Source of the DNA: an uncultured Finegoldia sp.
GTDB taxonomy: Bacteria > Bacillota > Clostridia > Tissierellales > Peptoniphilaceae
Length of the DNA stretch: 11,489 nucleotides
Assembly (NCBI RefSeq): GCF_900766215.1
Contig: NZ_CAAFUQ010000090.1
Location: forward strand, 1 to 11,489
Direction: 5' to 3'
Under the pieces are notes generated by a model. That model saw only the letters and a program-made list of their open reading frames with translations, did not search any database and was not told the origin of the DNA. The position numbers and the translations under genes are program-made. Shown here one piece after another: positions 1 through 6,703 of this stretch. Position 1 is the stretch's first letter, and each line of letters starts with the position of its first letter.

Positions 1-1
1 T

Positions 2-73
2 AAAAATGAAATCAATCAATTAACAGATATTGATCAAATATATAAAATACTAGATGAATTTAAAAATGAATAG
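2..73 (+). CDS. C-terminal end of an upstream gene (possibly tRNA-dihydrouridine synthase)
   Basis: An open frame enters from the left edge and ends at TAG 71-73, giving 23 residues that finish in YKILDEFKNE. The frame has the Lys/Glu/Ile-rich composition of a real C-terminal helix, and the next promoter begins only about 20 bases after its stop, so it is most likely the tail of a gene upstream of greA. In many Firmicutes the gene before greA-lysS is dusB (tRNA-dihydrouridine synthase), and a short helical tail would suit that family. The identification rests on gene order only; too little protein is visible for a sequence-based call. Confidence 0.45.
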   Translation, partial: KNEINQLTDIDQIYKILDEFKNE

Positions 74-93
74 TTTAATCATATACTAAAAAC

Positions 94-121
94 TTGACAA
101 TTATGCCTTTTGTTATATAAT
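94..121 (+). promoter_or_regulatory. Sigma-A type promoter for greA-lysS
   Basis: A perfect -35 TTGACA (94-99) and a perfect -10 TATAAT (116-121) are separated by 16 bases. Transcription should start near 128, giving a leader of about 30 nt before greA. It lies in the gap between the upstream stop codon and greA, so greA-lysS can be transcribed independently of the preceding gene. No operator-like repeat is evident around it, which suits constitutive housekeeping expression. Confidence 0.85.
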
Positions 122-156
122 TTTAAAATATATGGTTAAAATAAGGAGAATAGATT

Positions 157-636
157 ATGGCAGATAAAGAATTTTTATTAACTCAAGAAGGCTTAGATCA
201 ACACAAAGAAGAACTTGAGTTTTTAAAGACTACTCGTAGAACAGAAATAGCTGAGAAAATCAAAGTTGCCAGAGGATTTGGCGACCTTTCTGAAAATGCA
301 GAATATGATGAAGCTAAGAATGAACAAGCACAAGTAGAAGAAAGAATCAACTATCTTGAAAACTTGCTACTATATGCAAAAGTAATTCAAGATGACGAAA
401 ATCAAAAAGATGTTGTGACAGTTGGATCAACAGTAACTTACAAAAACTTAAAGTCAAACAAAGAAATGACTTATAAAATAGTGGGAACAGCAGAAGCTGA
501 TCCTTTTGAAGGTAGAATTTCAAATGAATCACCAACAGGAAAAGCTCTGTTAAATTTAAAAGTTGGTGGCACTACTACAGTTGAAACACCAGGTGGAATC
601 GTAGAATTAAAGGTATTAACTGTAAAGAAAGGATAA
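157..636 (+). CDS. greA: Transcription elongation factor GreA
   Basis: GreA enters the secondary channel of RNA polymerase and stimulates cleavage of the transcript in backtracked complexes. The 159-residue product is the usual length for the family. Residues about 10-77 form the N-terminal antiparallel coiled coil; its tip carries the hallmark GDLSENAEY (42-50), with the acidic residues Asp43 and Glu46 corresponding to the pair that holds the catalytic Mg2+ in the RNA polymerase active site. Residues about 83-157 form the C-terminal FKBP-like domain that docks on the polymerase rim. The start is supported by AAGGAG at 143-148, eight bases before ATG. The stop is followed after two bases by the lysS start, so the two genes are almost certainly co-transcribed, the usual arrangement in Firmicutes. 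Nothing is unusual in the protein. Confidence 0.97.
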   Translation: MADKEFLLTQEGLDQHKEELEFLKTTRRTEIAEKIKVARGFGDLSENAEYDEAKNEQAQVEERINYLENLLLYAKVIQDDENQKDVVTVGSTVTYKNLKSNKEMTYKIVGTAEADPFEGRISNESPTGKALLNLKVGGTTTVETPGGIVELKVLTVKKG

Positions 637-638
637 TA

Positions 639-2531
639 ATGGAAAACTTAAACGAAATGCTTCAAATTCGTAGACAAAAGTTACAAGAATTATTAGACGC
701 AAATGAAAATCCATACGTTCATGAAAAATTTGACAATGCTAATAATACCAAAGAAATCTTGGATAATTTTGATGAATTTGATGAAAAAGAAGTTAAAATA
801 GCTGGTAGAATAATGAGCAAAAGAGGCCATGGAAAAGTTAATTTCATGGACTTACAAGATTCTGTTGGCAGAATACAATTATTTAATAAAGTAAATGAAT
901 TAGGCGAAGAAAACTACGCAAAAGTTAAAAATATGGATATTGGGGACATTGTTGGTGTTGAAGGAACTATTTTCAAGACTCAAAGTGGGGAAATATCTAT
1001 TAGAACAAAATCAGTAGTTTTATTATCTAAATCATTACAAATATTACCTGAAAAATGGCACGGATTAAAAGATCCTGATTTGAGATATAGACAAAGATAT
1101 GTAGATTTAATTATGAATCCTGAAATCAAAGATACATTCATAAAAAGATCTAAAATTATTTCAGCAATCAGAGAATTTTTGGATACAAGAGGATTCTTGG
1201 AAGTTGATACTCCAATTTTGAATACAATAGCTGGTGGAGCAAATGCTAGACCATTCATTACTCATCACAATACTTTGGATATCGATATGTATTTGCGTAT
1301 CGCTAATGAATTGTATCTAAAAAGATTAATTGTCGGTGGATTTGACAAAGTTTATGAAATGGGTAGAATGTTCCGAAATGAAGGAATGGACCATACACAT
1401 AACCCAGAATACACGGCAATAGAATTATACCAAGCATACGCTGACTACAATGATATGATGAATATCACAGAACAATTAGTTGCATTTGTTTGTGAAAAAG
1501 TAAATGGTTCTACTAAAGCTCAATTTGGTGAAACAGAAATTGACTTTACACCACCATGGAGAAGAATCACAATGGTTGATGCAATTAAAGAATATGCTGA
1601 CATTAATTTTGACGAAATCGAAACAGATGAACAAGCTCGTGAAGTTGCCAAAGCAAACAATGTAGAAATAAGGGACAATATGTCACGTGGTGAAGTAATC
1701 AATGAATGTTTTGAACATTTCTGTGAAGAAAAATTAGTTCAACCAACATTCGTATTGGGTCATCCGGTTGAAGTAAGTCCATTAGCTAAAAGAAATCCTG
1801 ATGATGAAAGATATACTCACAGATTTGAAGCGTTTGTATGTACAAAAGAAATCGCAAATGCGTTTAGTGAATTGAACAACCCAATCGACCAAAAAGAAAG
1901 ATTCTTAAAGCAAGTTGAAGCGAGAGAGAATGGCGACGACGAAGCGCAAATGATGGATTACGATTTCTTGAATGCATTAGAAGTAGGACTTCCACCAACA
2001 GGCGGTTTGGGAATTGGTGTTGATAGACTTATAATGATGTTAACTAACAATGAATCAATCAGAGATATAATGTTCTTCCCAACAATGAAGCCAGTTGGAA
2101 ATAATTCTTCTAGCAATTCAAAAGATGGCGAAGATAATACAAAAGCTAAGAAATTGGACTTATCAAAAGTGAAAGTTGAACCATTATTTGAAGATTTTGT
2201 AGATTTTGAAAAATTCTCAGAATCTGATTTCAGAGTAGTAAAAGTAAAATCTTGTGAAGAAGTTCCAAAATCCAAGAAATTATTAAAATTCACATTGAAT
2301 GATGGATCTGGAAAAGACAGAATCATATTATCAGGAATTAAAAACTACTACAGCGCAGAAGACTTAGTAGGTAAGACATTACTTGCAATCACAAACTTAC
2401 CACCAAGAAAAATGATGGGTGAAGAATCTTGTGGAATGCTTTTATCTGCAATCTGCGAATATGATGGAGAAGAAGTATTGAATCTTATAATGTTAGATTC
2501 AAATATTCCGGCAGGATCAAAAATTTATTAA
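639..2531 (+). CDS. lysS: Lysyl-tRNA synthetase, class II, with an added C-terminal tRNA-binding domain
   Basis: This enzyme charges tRNA-Lys with lysine using ATP in the cytoplasm. Residues about 50-130 form the N-terminal anticodon-binding OB fold (VKIAGRIMSKRGHGKV at 52-67). The class II catalytic core follows: motif 1 around 178-194, motif 2 at 246-263 (FRNEGMDHTHNPEYTAIE) and motif 3 at 457-469 with Arg463. Ordinary bacterial LysRS, about 490-500 residues, would end near residue 488. This 630-residue protein continues through a Ser/Asn/Lys/Asp-rich linker (about 488-518) into an OB domain (519-630) with the pattern of the MetRS C-terminal/Trbp111/EMAPII family (EEVPKSKKLL at 540-549, NLPPRKMMG at 586-594). 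That family binds the outer corner of tRNA without sequence specificity and often dimerises, so the extension probably raises tRNA affinity (inference). The frame is uninterrupted through the junction. The ribosome site (AAAGGA) lies at the end of greA. Confidence 0.96.
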   Translation: MENLNEMLQIRRQKLQELLDANENPYVHEKFDNANNTKEILDNFDEFDEKEVKIAGRIMSKRGHGKVNFMDLQDSVGRIQLFNKVNELGEENYAKVKNMDIGDIVGVEGTIFKTQSGEISIRTKSVVLLSKSLQILPEKWHGLKDPDLRYRQRYVDLIMNPEIKDTFIKRSKIISAIREFLDTRGFLEVDTPILNTIAGGANARPFITHHNTLDIDMYLRIANELYLKRLIVGGFDKVYEMGRMFRNEGMDHTHNPEYTAIELYQAYADYNDMMNITEQLVAFVCEKVNGSTKAQFGETEIDFTPPWRRITMVDAIKEYADINFDEIETDEQAREVAKANNVEIRDNMSRGEVINECFEHFCEEKLVQPTFVLGHPVEVSPLAKRNPDDERYTHRFEAFVCTKEIANAFSELNNPIDQKERFLKQVEARENGDDEAQMMDYDFLNALEVGLPPTGGLGIGVDRLIMMLTNNESIRDIMFFPTMKPVGNNSSSNSKDGEDNTKAKKLDLSKVKVEPLFEDFVDFEKFSESDFRVVKVKSCEEVPKSKKLLKFTLNDGSGKDRIILSGIKNYYSAEDLVGKTLLAITNLPPRKMMGEESCGMLLSAICEYDGEEVLNLIMLDSNIPAGSKIY

Positions 2532-2542
2532 TTAAATTATCA

Positions 2543-2574
2543 GGCGATAGAATTTAATTCTGTCGTCTTTTTTT
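2543..2574 (+). terminator. Intrinsic terminator of greA-lysS
   Basis: The arms 2543-2554 and 2556-2567 are complementary, with two G-U type pairs. The practical stem is 2543-2551 with 2559-2567 and a short A/U loop. Seven T residues follow at 2568-2574. It starts 12 bases after the lysS stop and separates the housekeeping operon from the transporter locus. Confidence 0.9.
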
Positions 2575-2585
2575 ATTGCTATGAA

Positions 2586-2614
2586 TTTCATATACATTTC
2601 ATAAAACTTTTGTA
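2586..2614 (+). promoter_or_regulatory. Candidate response-regulator operator: three 7-bp elements at 11-bp spacing
   Basis: TTTCATA occurs at 2586-2592 and again at 2597-2603, and a related TTTTGTA lies at 2608-2614. Each is separated from the next by a 4-base A/T/C linker, giving an exact 11-bp period. Seven-base direct repeats with 4-base linkers just upstream of a -10 box are the layout used by OmpR/PhoB-family regulators (the pho box). The locus it precedes encodes such a regulator (VncR-like, 6047-6703), which is the natural candidate to bind here. The repeats are directly visible; the regulator assignment is inference. Confidence 0.5.
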
Positions 2615-2629
2615 ATATATAAATATAAT
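2601..2629 (+). promoter_or_regulatory. Probable promoter of the vex transporter genes
   Basis: A perfect TATAAT lies at 2624-2629, but at 17-base spacing the -35 position (2601-2606) reads ATAAAA, which is poor. A weak -35 overlapped by the second TTTCATA element is what an activator-dependent promoter looks like. Predicted initiation near 2636 would leave a very short leader, with the ribosome site close to the 5' end. TAATAT at 2613-2618 is an alternative -10 that would give a longer leader. Confidence 0.55.
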
Positions 2630-2648
2630 GAAAACAAGGGAGAAATAT

Positions 2649-3926
2649 ATGATAAAAAATGCAATAGCTTATATAACTAGAAAAAGAAATAGAACGATGA
2701 TAATGTTGATTATACTAACACTTGTTCTATCTTGCTTGTATGCCTGTTTAAGTATATCCAAATCGCAGAAAAGTTTGGAGAAATCACTATATGATAATTC
2801 AAATTCATCTATTTCAATAACCAAAAAGGATAAAAATGGTTATTTTAAAATAAAAGACTTCGAAAAAATTCAAAACATCAAAGGAATTAAAGAAATTTCA
2901 TATCACTATGAGGGATTTGCTAATCTTACTAATAGTAATGTCGTAGAGAGTCAACAAAAAGTTATGAGAGAAGATTTGTCTGATAATATGAAGAACTTGG
3001 TTTCAATAGATGCTATGACAAATCAAAAGCGTAATAATTTGTTCACAAGTAACGTATTAAGTATCAAAAAAGGTAGAAATCTTAATCTAGATGATATGAA
3101 TAAAATTCTTGTCCATGAAGAATTTGCTAAGAAAAACAAACTTAAACTTAACGATAAGATTGGTCTTAAATTCATGAATATGAATGGAAATGGTGATAAT
3201 AATAAAGAAACACAGTATGAAATAGTTGGAATATTTTCGGGTAAAAAACAAGAAAAATATACAGGGTTATCATCTGATTTTAGTGAAAATTCTATGTTTG
3301 TAAATTATAATTCAGCTCAAAATTCATTGAATTTAAAAAATCAAGATAAAATTGTCAACAAAATTTCCGTATATACTCAAAATTCAGATTCAATGAACAA
3401 TGTAATAAATCAAATTAAAAATCAAACCAACAACTTATCTCAGTATATAATTGAAAAAGATGACAATGCATTCAAAGAAGCTATTGATTCTATAAACGGA
3501 GTAAAGCACATCATACAAATGATGACATATTCCATAATGATTGCAGGACTTGTAGTTTTATCGTTGATTTTAATCTTATGGTTAAGAGAAAGAATTTACG
3601 AAATAGGAATACTTTTATCAATTGGAGTTAGTAAAGCTAAAATCATAGGGCAATTCATCATGGAGCTTGTATTCGTATCCGTTCCTGCAGCACTGTTATC
3701 CTATATTAGCGGGTATTTTATCATGAAACAAATAGTATCAGGAATAACCAAATCAGAAAATGCATCATTTGCAAAAAGCTTATTAATTACAAAACTATCC
3801 GATAAAATAGAAGTATTTATAAAAAGCTACGGATTGCTTTTAATAATAATCGCAGTTTCTGTGATTATCGCATCTGGAATAATATTAATCAAAAAACCAA
3901 AACAAATATTATCACAAATAAGTTAG
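2649..3926 (+). CDS. vex1: ABC transporter permease, FtsX/MacB type (Vex1-like)
   Basis: This is one of two paralogous membrane subunits of a MacB/LolCE-type ABC transporter. I chose ATG 2649, because AAGGGAG (2636-2642) stands six bases before it and the resulting N-terminus MIKNAIAYITRK matches that of the second permease. An upstream in-frame ATG at 2628 overlaps the -10 box and has no ribosome site. The 425-residue product has the type's topology: one N-terminal membrane segment (about 17-36), a large extracytoplasmic domain (about 37-288), and three C-terminal segments (about 291-311, 336-358, 394-414). The cytoplasmic loop EIGILLSIGVSKAKI (318-332) is the FtsX-family motif that contacts the ATPase. 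Such transporters usually couple ATP hydrolysis to extracytoplasmic work or peptide export rather than forming a classical channel. In Streptococcus pneumoniae vex1 stands first in vex1-2-3. The substrate here is unknown. Confidence 0.85.
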   Translation: MIKNAIAYITRKRNRTMIMLIILTLVLSCLYACLSISKSQKSLEKSLYDNSNSSISITKKDKNGYFKIKDFEKIQNIKGIKEISYHYEGFANLTNSNVVESQQKVMREDLSDNMKNLVSIDAMTNQKRNNLFTSNVLSIKKGRNLNLDDMNKILVHEEFAKKNKLKLNDKIGLKFMNMNGNGDNNKETQYEIVGIFSGKKQEKYTGLSSDFSENSMFVNYNSAQNSLNLKNQDKIVNKISVYTQNSDSMNNVINQIKNQTNNLSQYIIEKDDNAFKEAIDSINGVKHIIQMMTYSIMIAGLVVLSLILILWLRERIYEIGILLSIGVSKAKIIGQFIMELVFVSVPAALLSYISGYFIMKQIVSGITKSENASFAKSLLITKLSDKIEVFIKSYGLLLIIIAVSVIIASGIILIKKPKQILSQIS

Positions 3927-3936
3927 GAGATATAAA

Positions 3937-4581
3937 ATGAATATTTTAGAAATCAAAAACGTATCATACAGTTATTCAAGTTCAAATGAGGAAGTTTTGT
4001 CATTAGTTAACAGAGGATTTGAACAAGGAAAATTCTATGCAATTATAGGAAAATCAGGCACTGGTAAATCAACTCTTTTATCATTATTGGCAGGGTTGGA
4101 TTCCCCAGATTCAGGTCAAATCCTATTCAAAAACAAAAACATAGAAGAAAAAGGGTACAGCTATCATAGAAAAAACAATATATCGTTAGTTTTTCAAAAC
4201 TATAATCTTATAGATTATTTATCACCACTGGAAAATATTAGATTGGTAAACAAAAATGCCGCAGAAGATATTTTATTAGAGTTAGGATTGGACAAAAGTC
4301 AAACTAGACGTAATGTAATGAATCTTTCTGGAGGACAACAACAAAGAGTTGCCATAGCGAGGGCTTTAGTTTCAGAAGCTCAAGTAATTTTGGCGGATGA
4401 ACCTACTGGAAACTTGGACGATGCGACAGCTGGTGAAATCATAGATATTTTGAAGAAATTAGCAATGGAGAGGAACAAATGCGTTATAGTTGTTACTCAC
4501 AGTAAAGAAGTTGCAAAGGCAGCCGACATTGTTCTTGAATTGAAAGATAGAAAATTAAAACCAGTAATTGACAATATTTAG
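3937..4581 (+). CDS. vex2: ABC transporter ATP-binding protein (Vex2-like)
   Basis: This is the cytoplasmic ATPase that should pair with the two flanking permeases. The 214-residue protein has every catalytic element: Walker A GKSGTGKST (38-46), Q-loop Gln87, signature LSGGQ (130-134), Walker B ILADE (151-155) and H-loop His188. The PTGNLD segment after Walker B and the overall pattern place it in the LolD/MacB/FtsE class. The run VFQNYNLIDYLSPLENIRLV (85-104) closely matches pneumococcal Vex2 as I remember it. AGGAG at 3925-3929 overlaps the TAG stop of the first permease and sits seven bases before ATG, so translation is probably coupled. The second permease follows after 10 bases. Confidence 0.93.
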   Translation: MNILEIKNVSYSYSSSNEEVLSLVNRGFEQGKFYAIIGKSGTGKSTLLSLLAGLDSPDSGQILFKNKNIEEKGYSYHRKNNISLVFQNYNLIDYLSPLENIRLVNKNAAEDILLELGLDKSQTRRNVMNLSGGQQQRVAIARALVSEAQVILADEPTGNLDDATAGEIIDILKKLAMERNKCVIVVTHSKEVAKAADIVLELKDRKLKPVIDNI

Positions 4582-4591
4582 GGAGGAAATT

Positions 4592-5968
4592 ATGATAAAA
4601 AATGCATTTGCTTATGTAACCAGAAAAAGTCTAAAATCAATAATAATTTTAATTGTAATTATGTTAATGTCTGCTTTAAGTCTGATTAGTTTGTCAATAA
4701 AAGCTGCAACAGATAAAGCTTCAGAAAAAACTTTCGGCAATATTACTAACAGTTTTTCAATGGAAATTAACCGACAAGTAAATCCAGGAACACCCAGAGG
4801 TGGTGGGAATGTCAAAGGACAGGACATCAAGAAAATCACACAATCACCTGATATTGAAAGTTATGTAAAAAGAATAAACAGCGTAGCTGATATGGATGGA
4901 TTGGATATAATCGAAACACAAGAAACATTGGCTAATCAATCACCAGAAAGAGCCAAGAATTTTAAAAGAACTGTAATGCTGACAGGTGTTAATGAATCAT
5001 CAAAAGAAACAAAATTTGTATCAGGAGCGTACAAGTTAGTTCAAGGAGAACACTTGAAAGACAACGACAAAAATCAAATTCTAATGCATAAAGATTTGGC
5101 AGCAAAGAATAATTTGAAAATAGGAGATAAAATAAAATTAAAATCAAACTTATTTGATGCGGACAATGAAAAGCAAGCAAATGAAACAGTCGAAGTTACA
5201 ATAAAAGGATTATTCGATGGTCATAACAACGGTGGAGTGAGTGCTGCACAAGAATTGTACGAAAATACTTTAATTACAGACTTACACACGGCAGCAAAAG
5301 TATATGGTAACACAGAAGATACAGCAGTTTATCAAGATGCGACATTTTTTGTAAAAGGAAACAAAAAGCTAGAAGATGTCATGAAAAATCTTTCCAAACT
5401 TGATATCAATTGGCAAGAATATAATTTAATAAAAAGTTCATCCAATTATCCAGCATTACAAGAATCTATAAGTGGAATATATGCAATAGCAGATAAGTTA
5501 TTTGTAGGATCACTTGCATTTGCGGGATTGGTAGTAGCTTTATTATTGTTATTATGGATGAACGCAAGGAAGAAAGAGATTGCAGTATTGTTGTCGATAG
5601 GAATGTCGAAAGCGAAAATATTCGGACAATTTGTCACAGAATTATTATTAGTTGCTGTACCAGCTTACATTGGTTCATTCTTCTTGGCTAGATTTGCAGG
5701 AGATAAAATTGGAAATAATATACTACAAAAAGTTACAGGAAATATCGCAGAAAAAATTGCCAAGCAATCAGCGTCAACTGGACTTGGTAGCGGTGCTGAA
5801 GTTGATGGATTCAATAAAACATTGACAAGTCTAGACATTAACATTTCATCAAAAACCTTAGTTTATGTAGTAATATTCATGACAATAGTGTTGTTAATAT
5901 CATTGATTATTTCATCAACAAATATTCTTAGGAACAATCCAAAAGATTTATTAATAGATACTAAGTAA
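4592..5968 (+). CDS. vex3: ABC transporter permease, FtsX/MacB type (Vex3-like)
   Basis: This is the second membrane subunit of the transporter. ATG 4592 is chosen because GGGAGG (4581-4586) lies five bases upstream and the N-terminus MIKNAFAYVTRK mirrors permease 1. A longer in-frame reading from TTG 4568 would overlap vex2 and translate through the ribosome site. The 458 residues show an N-terminal membrane segment (about 14-36), a large outer domain (about 37-300) with a Gly/Pro-rich stretch near 65-76, and three C-terminal segments (about 303-323, 344-366, 422-443). The FtsX-type loop EIAVLLSIGMSKAKIFGQF lies at 329-347. The outer loop between the last two segments is longer than in permease 1. 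The two permeases are clearly homologous at both ends, so they arose by duplication and probably act as a heterodimer. Length and position match pneumococcal Vex3. Confidence 0.86.
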   Translation: MIKNAFAYVTRKSLKSIIILIVIMLMSALSLISLSIKAATDKASEKTFGNITNSFSMEINRQVNPGTPRGGGNVKGQDIKKITQSPDIESYVKRINSVADMDGLDIIETQETLANQSPERAKNFKRTVMLTGVNESSKETKFVSGAYKLVQGEHLKDNDKNQILMHKDLAAKNNLKIGDKIKLKSNLFDADNEKQANETVEVTIKGLFDGHNNGGVSAAQELYENTLITDLHTAAKVYGNTEDTAVYQDATFFVKGNKKLEDVMKNLSKLDINWQEYNLIKSSSNYPALQESISGIYAIADKLFVGSLAFAGLVVALLLLLWMNARKKEIAVLLSIGMSKAKIFGQFVTELLLVAVPAYIGSFFLARFAGDKIGNNILQKVTGNIAEKIAKQSASTGLGSGAEVDGFNKTLTSLDINISSKTLVYVVIFMTIVLLISLIISSTNILRNNPKDLLIDTK

Positions 5969-5998
5969 AATTATCGGGGCATATGCTCCGATAATTTT
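5967..5998 (+). terminator. Hairpin terminator between vex3 and vncR
   Basis: A 32-base inverted repeat, broken by a single G-T pair (5978/5987), is centred between 5982 and 5983. It starts in the last two bases of the vex3 stop codon and has a GC-rich core (5975-5980 with 5985-5990) flanked by A and T runs on both sides. It could therefore terminate in either direction. It should reduce readthrough from the transporter genes into the regulatory genes. Confidence 0.82.
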
Positions 5999-6023
5999 GT
6001 AATTAAAATAAATATTGTATAAT
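5995..6023 (+). promoter_or_regulatory. Probable promoter of vncR-vncS
   Basis: TATAAT at 6018-6023 stands 17 bases after TTTTGT (5995-6000), a weak -35. The -35 lies inside the 3' arm of the preceding terminator hairpin. Predicted initiation near 6030 gives a leader of about 17 nt. The nine bases TTTTGTAAT here (5995-6003) also occur at the third operator-like element before the vex genes (2608-2616), but without the 11-bp repeat array. Confidence 0.55.
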
Positions 6024-6046
6024 AAAATAAAAGAGAGGAATAAATT

Positions 6047-6703
6047 ATGAATTTACTTGTGGTAGAAGATGACAAAATGATACGTGAAGGAATTTGTGAA
6101 TTTTTGTCTGAATTTGGATACAAAACATATCAAGCAGAAGATGGAAAACAAGCCATATCCATATTTGAAAATAACGAAATCAACTTAGCAATATTAGACA
6201 TTCAACTTCCATACATAAATGGACTTGAAGTTTTAAAAACAATCAGAAAAACAAGTGGTATACCAGTGCTAATGCTAACGGCATTCAGTGATGAAGAATA
6301 CAAAATCAACGCATTCATAAGCTTAGCTGATGGATATATCGAAAAACCATTTTCATTACCGGTTCTAAAAGTTAGAATAGAATCATTAATAAAAAAACAT
6401 TATGGGAATAGTGAAATATTTAAATACAAAAATACTGAAGTTAATTTCACAAGTTATACAGCTAGTGTGAACGGAACAAAAGTTGATGTAAATGCCAAAG
6501 AATTAGAAATTCTTAAATACATGAAAGATAATGAAGGACAAGCACTGACAAGAATGCAAATAATAGACAGTGTGTGGAAAGAAACAGATGAAATCCCTTT
6601 TGACAGAGTAATAGATGTATACATAAAAGAATTACGCAAAAAACTAGAATTGGATTGCATAGTAACCATCAGAAATGTAGGATATAAATTGGAGAGAAAA
6701 TGA
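6047..6703 (+). CDS. vncR: OmpR-family response regulator (VncR-like)
   Basis: This DNA-binding response regulator should be phosphorylated by the adjacent kinase. The receiver domain (about 1-115) has the acidic pocket Asp8-Asp9, phospho-acceptor Asp51 (in LAILDIQLP), switch Thr78 and conserved Lys100. The OmpR-type winged-helix domain occupies about 125-216; its recognition helix and wing include RVIDVYIKELRKKL (187-200) and TIRNVGYKLERK (207-218), nearly the C-terminus I recall for pneumococcal VncR, also 218 residues. GAGAGG (6033-6038) lies eight bases before ATG. The stop overlaps the kinase start by four bases (ATGA), so translation is coupled. Its likely target is the 11-bp-phased repeat before the vex genes, which is inference. 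Confidence 0.94.
   Translation: MNLLVVEDDKMIREGICEFLSEFGYKTYQAEDGKQAISIFENNEINLAILDIQLPYINGLEVLKTIRKTSGIPVLMLTAFSDEEYKINAFISLADGYIEKPFSLPVLKVRIESLIKKHYGNSEIFKYKNTEVNFTSYTASVNGTKVDVNAKELEILKYMKDNEGQALTRMQIIDSVWKETDEIPFDRVIDVYIKELRKKLELDCIVTIRNVGYKLERK

Noticed and set aside
1..70. TAAAAATGAA at both 1-10 and 61-70 as a direct repeat
   Set aside because: It is ten bases of low-complexity A/T-rich coding sequence encoding KNE twice. There is no terminal structure or other sign of an insertion, so chance is sufficient.
347..2326. Minus-strand open frames within greA and lysS
   Set aside because: They lie entirely opposite strongly supported genes, lack ribosome sites and have compositions typical of reversed coding sequence.
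2628..2648. Earlier ATG (2628) for the first permease
   Set aside because: It overlaps the -10 hexamer, has no ribosome site, and the later ATG has both a good AAGGGAG and an N-terminus matching the paralogous permease.
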